From PoT sp049331405 (GTDB lineage Bacteria > Planctomycetota > Planctomycetia > Isosphaerales > Isosphaeraceae), in the NCBI RefSeq assembly GCF_049331405.1, contig NZ_CP186276.1:124001-188000 (forward strand): 64,000 nucleotides of DNA. Direction: 5' to 3'. A program made the position numbers and the translations under genes. Within the stretch, counting starts at the first letter, position 1. Each line of letters opens with the position of its first letter. The notes under the pieces are model-generated. The model saw only the letters and a list, made by a program, of their open reading frames with translations. It was not told the DNA's origin and ran no database searches. Positions 42,894 to 49,822 of the stretch are shown here, piece by piece.

Positions 42894-43099
42894 AGGCATG
42901 GAAGATATTGCTTGCTGTACTATTCGTTTTAGGAGTTTTGGTAAACACGATAGGAGTTTTTGAGGCCAGCAGTAGAGCACTTGGTGCAAGTGATGTCATG
43001 CGGATCACATGTGCCATTCAGGGGGCCGCTTGCTCCATCTGCTTCTTTCTATGCCTCATTGGTCTTGCCGTGATTATCTTGAGTGGAAATAAGTCATGA
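42890..43099 (+). CDS. Small two-helix membrane protein
   Basis: 69 residues; ATGA overlap with the preceding gene. Helix 1 (ILLAVLFVLGVLVNTIGVFE) and helix 2 (ACSICFFLCLIGLAVIIL) are separated by a short polar loop. Size and topology resemble holins or small superinfection-exclusion proteins, but no lysis gene is adjacent. The AT-rich composition differs from the structural genes. It is the last gene of the accessory unit and converges on the tape-measure gene. Confidence 0.6.
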   Translation: MKAWKILLAVLFVLGVLVNTIGVFEASSRALGASDVMRITCAIQGAACSICFFLCLIGLAVIILSGNKS

Positions 43100-43107
43100 A
43101 TCAATGA

Positions 43108-45417
43108 TTATCTTACTTGCTCTCTCTGGCGGACTTGGACTGGTGGCGGTGTTGGAGGCTTGACTCTTTCGAGAGCCTTATCCATCTTGTCTGCCACCTT
43201 GTCGAGCTTGACTGCCGCGTTATCCAATGCATCAGATGTTCTCTTGTCGATATTTTCCCTGCCTGCTAAGACGTCGCCGCCCTTCTCCTGGATCTGCTTG
43301 GCGACCCCGTAGAGTTGGTCCTCATTCATGACGTAGGCCTGCTGCTGTAATGGTGTTTCGCCGCGAAGGGCCAGTTTTTGCTCCTTGGGTCGTCCTGTGT
43401 CGATACCGAGCCTCTTGGCCTCGCCCTCGATCATCTCGTGGACCTTGGTATCGATCAGTGTGAGAGTGTCGTCACCGCCTCCGGTGATGAACGATCCGAT
43501 GTTCGCTTTGCCTAACTTGTAGGCCCCTTTCCAGTCGGTGTCGTATTCCCCCGAGACCTTGCCTTCGGCCTTCAGTCGGCTGAAGGCGGCCTTCCTGATG
43601 GCCTCCATCGTCTCGACCTTGCCGGCCCCGGTAGCGACGTTAGCCTGATCGGCTTCCAGGTCGGCACGTCGCCTCACGAACAGCGGGTCAGACCTCTGGG
43701 TCTCATCGAGCTTGCCCATCGCCTGCTGGAAATTCCTGGGATTGTTCTCGATGCGTTCAAACGTATTCGTGAATGTCTGATCCTTGTTCATCCCGTGGAA
43801 GTTCATCAGGGCCATGACGTCTTCCTGGTTCTGATACCCGTGCTTCTGTAGATACGTCAGGGCATTGAACTTCTCTCCCTTGGCCGCCGCGTCGTTCTCC
43901 TGGACCGAAAAGTCCTGAGAGATCAGCTTGCCGATCTCGACGGGGGACATCTGGTCGCTCGCCCCCAGCCTCTTGAGATACTCGGCCTGCTTCTCGACGA
44001 GTCCTTCGATGTTGGCACCCTTCATCCGGCCCAGCGATCCCACGGTGGCCCTGGTGAACTGCTGGACGTTTTCGGCCGCACCCTCGGGATTGCTCTTGGT
44101 GAAGGCCGACATCAGGCCGATCGCTTCCTCGGGGCTCTGGTACACCTTGGACGTGATAAGCGGTGCCAGCTTGATCGCTTGGCGGGTCATAGACGAATGG
44201 GAGGCGTTGCCGGGGTCGAACAGGTCGATGATGTGCTGGAGCTTCTCGAAGCCCTCCTCGGCGTTCACCTTCCTCCCGACCAGCGAAGGAATCATGCCGG
44301 TCAGCTGACCTAACGACGTGGCGTCGATGTGGCGAGTCGTCTGGAGCTTGCCGGAGTATTCAGTGAGCTTCTTGACTTCGCTCCTGTCGATCAGAGTTCC
44401 CACCGAGGATTCGACCGAACCCATCACCGCCGTCCCGAAATCGGTCGCCTCCTGTTGCGTCTGCCCCGTCTTGGCCCGTTGTTCCAAATCCTCCTTCAAG
44501 ACTTTCGTCGTCCCGCCCTGGAGGCCCTTGAGGGCGGCGAGCTCGAGCAAGCTCTCACGATAACCCTTGACGAATTCCCCGGCCGCGAGGGCACTTTGCC
44601 GGGCCTTGTCGAATGCCCCGACGACGAGGTTGACGATCGAAGACAAACTGTCGACGCCGAGCATTTGCACGGCGAACGAACCGACCGCCTTGGCCGCCAG
44701 CCCCGTCGCTTCCGTGACCTTGCCCCATCCCTTTGTGGACGAGTCTTGGGCCTTGATCTCCTGGTCGATCCGCTTCTGATTCGCCTTTTGGATGATCGAG
44801 TTCCGGGCGGCGAGTACGACCTCTTCCCTGCTTAGTGTCTTCGTTAGCAGCTCTTGCTCGGTCATAGCCGCCCGGGTCGCTGCGGCGATCCGCTGGCGAT
44901 TCGTCCGTTCGATTCCAGCCGCCTTGGCCTTCTCGGCAATCTCTGAAGCGGTGAGGGTCCTGCCGACTCGATCCTCTTCGGACTGCATGGCCCTGAATGC
45001 AGCCTCGATCCGCTTCTGGTTCTCTTGGAGTACGAGCTTGCTCTTGGCCTGCTCGTTGACCTGGCGGTCATTGAGGCTCCTGGCGACGCGTTGATCCTCC
45101 GTCATCAACGCCTGCGTCATGGCGGCGACGCGGCGGGCGTTCTGCTCCTCGATCAGCTTAGACTTCGCCTGCTCGACGATCTGGGCATAGGTGAGGGACT
45201 TGGACCGGATGCCTCGTTCGGCCTCGGCCGCAGCAACTCCGGACTGGACTCGGCGTTGGTTCTCACGCTCGATGAGGGCGGACTTGACCCGCTCGGAAAT
45301 CTCCGTGCTATTGAGAAGTTCGGCGATCTGCCTCTTTTGGTTTGCCTGGAATTGAGCGGAGGACTGATCCGCCTTTCGCCGATCCAGGTTCAGATTGATC
45401 GTGAGCTGGCGGTCCAT
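43108..45417 (-). CDS. Tape-measure protein with 40-residue N-terminal repeats
   Basis: 769 residues. The N-terminus (about 36-227) consists of four and a half 40-residue helical repeats ending in (S/T)L, each containing AK(S/A)-(K/A)-x-I-x-x-x-N-x-(K/R)-R-(I/V) (for example TYAQIVEQAKSKLIEEQNAR and NDRQVNEQAKSKLVLQENQK). A hydrophobic helix at about 236-262 (GLAAKAVGSFAVQMLGVDS) is typical of tape-measure proteins, and the remainder is helical. Position after the tail chaperone frameshift pair agrees with the conserved tail order. GAGGAAGA precedes the start, only nine bases after the frameshifted stop. Confidence 0.85.
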   Translation of the reverse strand: MDRQLTINLNLDRRKADQSSAQFQANQKRQIAELLNSTEISERVKSALIERENQRRVQSGVAAAEAERGIRSKSLTYAQIVEQAKSKLIEEQNARRVAAMTQALMTEDQRVARSLNDRQVNEQAKSKLVLQENQKRIEAAFRAMQSEEDRVGRTLTASEIAEKAKAAGIERTNRQRIAAATRAAMTEQELLTKTLSREEVVLAARNSIIQKANQKRIDQEIKAQDSSTKGWGKVTEATGLAAKAVGSFAVQMLGVDSLSSIVNLVVGAFDKARQSALAAGEFVKGYRESLLELAALKGLQGGTTKVLKEDLEQRAKTGQTQQEATDFGTAVMGSVESSVGTLIDRSEVKKLTEYSGKLQTTRHIDATSLGQLTGMIPSLVGRKVNAEEGFEKLQHIIDLFDPGNASHSSMTRQAIKLAPLITSKVYQSPEEAIGLMSAFTKSNPEGAAENVQQFTRATVGSLGRMKGANIEGLVEKQAEYLKRLGASDQMSPVEIGKLISQDFSVQENDAAAKGEKFNALTYLQKHGYQNQEDVMALMNFHGMNKDQTFTNTFERIENNPRNFQQAMGKLDETQRSDPLFVRRRADLEADQANVATGAGKVETMEAIRKAAFSRLKAEGKVSGEYDTDWKGAYKLGKANIGSFITGGGDDTLTLIDTKVHEMIEGEAKRLGIDTGRPKEQKLALRGETPLQQQAYVMNEDQLYGVAKQIQEKGGDVLAGRENIDKRTSDALDNAAVKLDKVADKMDKALERVKPPTPPPVQVRQREQVR

Positions 45418-45426
45418 TCGTCTTCC

Positions 45427-45992
45427 TCAGAACATACTCTCGAACGAGGCGTCGTTTGATTCCTGGATCATGTCGTCAACCCAGGCTTGCGGAGGTATGG
45501 CCCGGCCCGTCCTGACCAGCATCTCGGCCACCCCGATGGCGTCCTCGAGCGGTAAGTCATCCCTCAGCCCGTTGGCGATGAGGGTGAGTCGGAGCCATCG
45601 GGTGAAGGTTTTGGGCCGGTCGTACCCATGAGGACGTTGTTGACTTCGACCCAGAAGTCATTGTCAGCCTCCTCGCTGAACTCGAGCGGGAGGACCCGGC
45701 GAAGGGCCTTGTTGTCCAGGTCGTAGTTTCTGAGCAGGAGGTTGCCGGCTAACTCGTGCTGGGCCGTAATCCGCTCCATCGTGTTGTCGGTCGATATGAG
45801 CAACTCGAGGGTGTCTTCGTGCTCGACCCCATATGAGTGCCCGCCCCCGAGCACGACCTTGCCGTCCTCGCCGCGTTGAGGGTAGAGCCTCAGCATCGGC
45901 CTCGGGAACGTCCATTCCTGGCCGTCCCCGAGCTTGACCCTCGGCCCCTCGGTGAACCCCGGCTTGCGGAGTGCCTTCTCGTCCAGCGTCAT
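45427..45992 (-). CDS. Tail assembly chaperone, long form by -1 frameshift
   Basis: The short product starts at the ATG at 45992 and ends at 45564 (142 residues, see separate entry). At codons 127-128 the sequence is C CCA AAA (45615-45609), a canonical X XXY YYZ slippery heptamer. Slipping by -1 there opens a frame of 60 more codons, KTFTRWLRLTLIANGLRDDL through VDDMIQESNDASFESMF, ending at 45427, for a product of about 188 residues. This is the G/GT arrangement known in lambda and most long-tailed phages, always just upstream of the tape measure. The extension has no start of its own. Confidence 0.8.
45564..45992 (-). CDS. Tail assembly chaperone, short form
   Basis: 142 residues from the ATG at 45992, ending shortly after the slippery site with a proline/serine-rich tail (PKPSPDGSDSPSSPTG). 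The first 120 residues form a mixed alpha/beta domain (TFPRPMLRLYPQRGEDGKVV, TMERITAQHELAGNLLLRNY) typical in size for a gpG-type chaperone that coats the tape measure before tail tube assembly. It lies between tail tube and tape-measure genes, as expected. The GAGAGG region about 12 bases upstream may serve as ribosome-binding site, close to palindrome copy 7. Confidence 0.75.
   Translation of the reverse strand: MTLDEKALRKPGFTEGPRVKLGDGQEWTFPRPMLRLYPQRGEDGKVVLGGGHSYGVEHEDTLELLISTDNTMERITAQHELAGNLLLRNYDLDNKALRRVLPLEFSEEADNDFWVEVNNVLMGTTGPKPSPDGSDSPSSPTG
45609..45615 (-). promoter_or_regulatory. Programmed -1 frameshift slippery site
   Basis: The heptamer C CCA AAA is correctly phased with the zero frame of the chaperone gene (CCA is codon 127). 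Zero frame stops 15 codons later; the -1 frame continues 60 codons. Confidence 0.8.
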
Positions 45993-46012
45993 CGCGATGT
46001 GCCTCTCATCGC

Positions 46013-46036
46013 CAAGAGCGCCGATCGGCGCTCTTG
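46013..46036. repeat. Dispersed palindrome, copy 7
   Basis: Identical 24-bp palindrome, six bases after the stop of the gene ending at 46043 and 20 bases before the chaperone start at 45992. Confidence 0.95.
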
Positions 46037-46042
46037 GATCGG

Positions 46043-46588
46043 TCAGGTGTTGAGGAGGATGTCGAGTTCCCGGAGCCGGGCCTGGTCGGCCTCGGTGGTC
46101 TCGGACGCCGGCTTGGACGCGAGGGCCCGCCACTCGGCCCTGAGCGGACGGAGGGACTCGTTGTGGGCCCGGTAGGCCTCGAGGTCCTGCAGACGCCTGG
46201 TGCGGTCGACCGAGGTCTCGGCCCGTTTGCTTCCGTCGACCTCGTCCTCGCTCATGAGGAAGCCGTGGCGGGTGCCGTCCGGCTGGTCCTCCCATCGGTA
46301 GCGGGGCCGCATGGCGAAGTCGTGGTCGATCGGGAAGTTCAGCGTGTCGTCGGGGTTGAGCGTGGCGAGGTACCAGCCTCCCCCGACGTCGCGGCTGTAG
46401 ACCCGGCCGCCGAACTTGGGACCGAGGCAGGTGTGCTGGTCACCGCCGAGACGGGGCCCGAGCTGCCTCTGGACGTGGGTCGTCCTGTCGATCGAACGGT
46501 CCCCCTTCTTGAAGGAGGAATGGAACAGGATGGCGTCGGGGCGTTCGACCTCGGAAATTCCGGGGTCATTCTTGTCGTCGGTGCTCAT
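46043..46588 (-). CDS. Tail-region protein, unknown function
   Basis: 181 residues; GAGGTGA precedes the ATG at 46588. The first half has beta-rich blocks (HVQRQLGPRLGGDQHTCLGP, GGRVYSRDVGGGWYLATLNP), the second a long charged helix (VDRTRRLQDLEAYRAHNESL). Placement directly after the tail-tube gene suggests a tail component. No family recognised. Confidence 0.6.
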   Translation of the reverse strand: MSTDDKNDPGISEVERPDAILFHSSFKKGDRSIDRTTHVQRQLGPRLGGDQHTCLGPKFGGRVYSRDVGGGWYLATLNPDDTLNFPIDHDFAMRPRYRWEDQPDGTRHGFLMSEDEVDGSKRAETSVDRTRRLQDLEAYRAHNESLRPLRAEWRALASKPASETTEADQARLRELDILLNT

Positions 46589-46596
46589 GGTTCACC

Positions 46597-47028
46597 TCAG
46601 GAGAGGGCATAGGACAGGGGGTTGGTCGTGCCGTCGGACGACTCGGCGTAGAACGTGGTCGAGCCCGATCCGATCTGGCGGTGCTGGCCGCCGACCTGCG
46701 GGTTCTCGCAGATGGCGTTGGCGAGCGTGTACACCATGTTGCCGCCGGTGGCACCCTTGGCGTCCTTGTGGGTCGCCGTGGCGGTTCCGCGAGTCCCTGG
46801 CGGGATGGACAGGAGCCAGTTGAGGTCCGCCGTCGTGACCTGCATCGACGGGTCGTTGAAGTCGTTGACGACTGTGGTCGGGAACCTGTCGCCGTCGCCC
46901 GAGAACTTGACGAGCGATCCCCCGATATTGAATTGGACCTGCGTGACGCCCGTGCAGGTCGTCAGCGTCCCGGACACGGGGGTGAATCCCACACCCGTCC
47001 AGTTCATCTGCCTCTTCGTCGCTGCCAT
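46597..47028 (-). CDS. Probable major tail (tube) protein
   Basis: 143 residues, beta-rich with the small-tail-tube pattern: a start MNWTGVGFTPVSGTLTTC, a central VTTADLNWLLSIPPGTRGTA and an end NPQVGGQHRQIGSGSTTFYA. GGAGGGC precedes the ATG. Size, composition and position before the chaperone pair and tape measure support a tail-tube role. The exact family is not certain. Confidence 0.65.
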   Translation of the reverse strand: MAATKRQMNWTGVGFTPVSGTLTTCTGVTQVQFNIGGSLVKFSGDGDRFPTTVVNDFNDPSMQVTTADLNWLLSIPPGTRGTATATHKDAKGATGGNMVYTLANAICENPQVGGQHRQIGSGSTTFYAESSDGTTNPLSYALS

Positions 47029-47043
47029 GTACTGCCCTCCCGA

Positions 47044-48528
47044 TTATCGGATCTTGCTCAGGAGCAGGCCGCCGTTCGGCGACCCGAGCCCCGTGACTGC
47101 GTTCCACCCCGGAACGACCTGATAGGCCCCGTTGCCGCCGGAGGTCACCCAGCGGAATCCGACCTGGCCCGCACCGTAGACCTGCGGCAGGGCGAACCCG
47201 AGGTTGCGGCCCGCGAGCTGGTTGAATCGGGCGAAGAGCCCGGCCATCAGCGGGGCCACGGCCGACGTCCCGCCGATCTGCCACTTCTCGCCCCGGCAAT
47301 AGATGAGGTAACCCGTGTCGGGGTCGGCGACCGCCGCGAAGTCGGGCACGCCCCGACCCCGCCTGCCCGTGCCCGGGGCCTTGGGCACGTTGACGTTGGC
47401 CTGGTAGCTGGGGAGCGAGGCCGTCGTGCTGACCCCTCCCCCAGACCCGGACCACGCGACCTCCGTCGCTATAGAGTTGCCGTTGGCCGTCAATGTCGTG
47501 CCGCCGCATGACATCGCGTACGGGGATGCGGCGGGGAGCATGGTGCAGGTGAATCCGGACGGGGACGAGCCCGAGTCGCCGGACGCCGCGAACACCGAGA
47601 CCCCCTTGAGGGCGGCGTCCCGCAGGACGTTGGTCATGGCCTTGGTCTGCATGCCGAGCCAGACGATCTCGGGGCTACCCCAGCTGATCGAGAGGATGCC
47701 CGGCTTGTTGACCTTGTCGTTGATCGCGTAGTTGATCGCCTGGACGAGCCCTTGCGTCGTGTTCGGGGCGAAGTAGACGACGATCTTGGCCTTGGGTGCG
47801 ACCGCAGAGGCGACCTCGATGTCCAGGGTTACTTCGAAGTCGGCGTCGCTCCCCGTCTTGTTGCCGGCACCCATGAGCGGCACCGGAGTGACGTACGGCG
47901 GCGCGTACCCCAGCATGTTGGCGTAGGCGATGAGGTCCTCGTAGATGTACCCGCCGCCGAGCTCGATGATCCCGATCGTCTGGCCGCCGCCGTCTGCGGC
48001 CGGGAAGTTGTAGATGCTCGCGAGCTGCGTCGGGGTGAAGTACGGGACCTTGGACGCGGACTGGGCCTGGAGGTCTCCGATGAGCTTGAGGCCCGAGAAG
48101 TGGGGCTCGGCGATCGGCCTCTGGGACAGTCCGAGGACGCCCTCGACGTACGGATGGATGGACCGGCTGAGGTACACCGGGCCCTCGTGGTCGACGCCGT
48201 AGGGATATTCGCGGAGCGTCACTCCGAAGACGTCGTTGATCGCGTCGACCGTGCCCGTCAGCGTGACCTGGCGGTCATCGGGGTCGGCCTCCACCGAGAA
48301 CCCTTGCATCAGGAAGTAGGTGACGACGGCGGCGAGCTCGCCCGGGGGGGAGGTGTGGTCGTCGCGATAGCAGAGACGGTCGACGCAACCGATGTCGCCG
48401 TGGGCGTCGATCCTCGGCCGCAGGACGACCGTGACCGTGATCTCGGAGCCCGGGTCGGGCGACCCGATCGGGGCCTCCGTCGGGGCCGAGTAGCTGTCCT
48501 TGACCATGATCTTTTCCAAGGCCGTCAT
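47044..48528 (-). CDS. Sedolisin (S53) serine-carboxyl protease
   Basis: 494 residues from the ATG at 48528, overlapping the upstream stop (ATGA). An N-terminal activation domain (about 30-150, including TGTVDAINDVFGVTLREYPY) precedes the catalytic domain. The S53 triad is visible: E232 and D236 (FEVTLDIE), the oxyanion-hole D318 (SGDSG) and S422 (GGTSAVAP). The calcium-binding end reads GWNAVTGLGSPNG, with N in the place of the common D. No signal peptide is seen. Homologues are kumamolisin-type acid endopeptidases. Its place among connector and tail genes suggests a virion-associated or assembly protease; this is unusual. Confidence 0.9.
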   Translation of the reverse strand: MTALEKIMVKDSYSAPTEAPIGSPDPGSEITVTVVLRPRIDAHGDIGCVDRLCYRDDHTSPPGELAAVVTYFLMQGFSVEADPDDRQVTLTGTVDAINDVFGVTLREYPYGVDHEGPVYLSRSIHPYVEGVLGLSQRPIAEPHFSGLKLIGDLQAQSASKVPYFTPTQLASIYNFPAADGGGQTIGIIELGGGYIYEDLIAYANMLGYAPPYVTPVPLMGAGNKTGSDADFEVTLDIEVASAVAPKAKIVVYFAPNTTQGLVQAINYAINDKVNKPGILSISWGSPEIVWLGMQTKAMTNVLRDAALKGVSVFAASGDSGSSPSGFTCTMLPAASPYAMSCGGTTLTANGNSIATEVAWSGSGGGVSTTASLPSYQANVNVPKAPGTGRRGRGVPDFAAVADPDTGYLIYCRGEKWQIGGTSAVAPLMAGLFARFNQLAGRNLGFALPQVYGAGQVGFRWVTSGGNGAYQVVPGWNAVTGLGSPNGGLLLSKIR

Positions 48529-49148
48529 TCCTCCTCGGAGTGCTTGTCGTCGCCGTCCACGAAGTATGCGAATTGACCGATGACCGCCATGCGACGCTCG
48601 GGGGGCGTCGCCGGCTCCCACTTGCCCGAGAGCAGCTTGGACCAGTCGAGGATGACGAACCGGTCCAGGAGCGGACGCCCGTTGATGGCGTTCTTGGCCA
48701 CGCCGAGCAGGCGGTCGAGCTCGCGGTCCCGCGTCTCCGCGTCGTTCTCCCTCGCCGCGAGCGTGAGCCTGAACCTGGCCCGCACCGTGTTCTGGACGTC
48801 GTACTCGTCGTCGGACTCGTCGACCTCCTCCCAGGAGTCGAGCTCGAGGTAGGCCGACTTCGCCTCGCCCGACGAGGAGCCCTTGGCCTCCGGGGGGCCC
48901 GTGAGGTGGACCCCGGAGAACTCGCCGGTCTGGTCGAGACGCCTTGCGATGTCCTCCAGGATCAGCCAGTCGCGGCCCGAGGTGGCCTGCGGGTTCTCGA
49001 CGTTGCCGGGGTCGATGCCACCGAGCTCGCCGTGCTCGGCAGGCTGGTAGCCGGTGGCCGGCTGGCCGGGGAGCGGCACGTTGCCGGGGTCGACGCCGCC
49101 GAATGTGTCGTCGCCGCCGGGCCCGTATCCCGAAGGTGTTGGGCTCAA
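48525..49148 (-). CDS. Probable tail-terminator-type protein
   Basis: 207 residues from a TTG at 49148 that overlaps the preceding stop (TTGA); the longer frame upstream lies over another gene. The N-terminal 60 residues are glycine/proline-rich linkers with a repeated G-G-(I/V)-D-P-G-N-V (FGGVDPGNV, LGGIDPGNV). The folded part (DWLILEDIARRLDQTGEFSG, then VRARFRLTLAARENDAETRD and RELDRLLGVAKNAI) has the gpU/tail-terminator helix-strand pattern. It lies just before the protease and tail-tube genes. Confidence 0.55.
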   Translation of the reverse strand: MSPTPSGYGPGGDDTFGGVDPGNVPLPGQPATGYQPAEHGELGGIDPGNVENPQATSGRDWLILEDIARRLDQTGEFSGVHLTGPPEAKGSSSGEAKSAYLELDSWEEVDESDDEYDVQNTVRARFRLTLAARENDAETRDRELDRLLGVAKNAINGRPLLDRFVILDWSKLLSGKWEPATPPERRMAVIGQFAYFVDGDDKHSEEE

Positions 49149-49804
49149 GGGAGCACCGTGTTCCTGGTGGTGTTGGTGTTGGTCGACTGGATGCGGGTGA
49201 CCGCCGGGTTCCCGGCCGCCTTGAAGATCGTCGTGGTGTGGTCGACGCTCTCGACGATGGTCCCGGCCGCGTACGCGGTCACGAGCTGGAGCGACTTGAG
49301 CATCGAGATGCCGTTCTCGATCTGGGCCGAGAGGAGCAGCGTTGCCGGGTCCTGCCCGTCGGCGTATCCGGCCACCGTCACCGTCCCTCCGGCCGCCGCG
49401 GGGTTGGCCGGAAGGTTGTCCGTCTTCGCCTTGATCGCCGTCACGTTGGCGGCGACGTCCGTGCTCTGCGTGGCGGTGAACGGCTCCTCGTAGACGAGCC
49501 CGCTGGTGCTCTCGACCCAGACGATCTTCCCGACCCACGTCGTGTCGAAGTTGGCGACGTTGACGTTGTAGGAGCCGGTGACTGTGACCGCCCCGAACGA
49601 TCCCTCGGTGATGCCGGTGGCGGTGATCGGCCCGATCGGTGTCGATCCGTCGACGAGGACGATCTTGTAGCTGACCGTCGAGGCGAGGCCCGAGTAGGCG
49701 GCCCCGAGGGTGAAGTTGAACGGCTTGGTGATCGTCGCGGCCCCGGCCAGTTGGCCGAATGCCAGGGCGACGAACAGGAACGCGGAGCTGAAGAGGCGTC
49801 GCAT
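49145..49804 (-). CDS. Secreted phage protein, unknown function
   Basis: 219 residues. A clear Sec signal peptide (RRLFSSAFLFVALAFGQLAGA) is followed by a beta-rich domain (KPFNFTLGAAYSGLASTVSY, GSYNVNVANFDTTWVGKIVW) and a helical C-terminal part. Phage virion genes rarely encode signal peptides, so this product may act in the periplasm or be displayed by the host cell. The stop overlaps the next gene's TTG start. Confidence 0.65.
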   Translation of the reverse strand: MRRLFSSAFLFVALAFGQLAGAATITKPFNFTLGAAYSGLASTVSYKIVLVDGSTPIGPITATGITEGSFGAVTVTGSYNVNVANFDTTWVGKIVWVESTSGLVYEEPFTATQSTDVAANVTAIKAKTDNLPANPAAAGGTVTVAGYADGQDPATLLLSAQIENGISMLKSLQLVTAYAAGTIVESVDHTTTIFKAAGNPAVTRIQSTNTNTTRNTVLP

Positions 49805-49822
49805 GGCGGTGCGGTCTCCGGG

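Noticed and set aside
42890..43099. Two-helix membrane protein as the phage holin
   Set aside because: Only topology supports it; it lies in an accessory unit, with no endolysin beside it, so I left it unnamed.
48525..49538. Longer form of the tail-terminator-type gene starting near 49538
   Set aside because: The extra part lies over the secreted-protein gene in another frame and is low complexity; the TTG at 49148 overlapping the upstream stop fits better.
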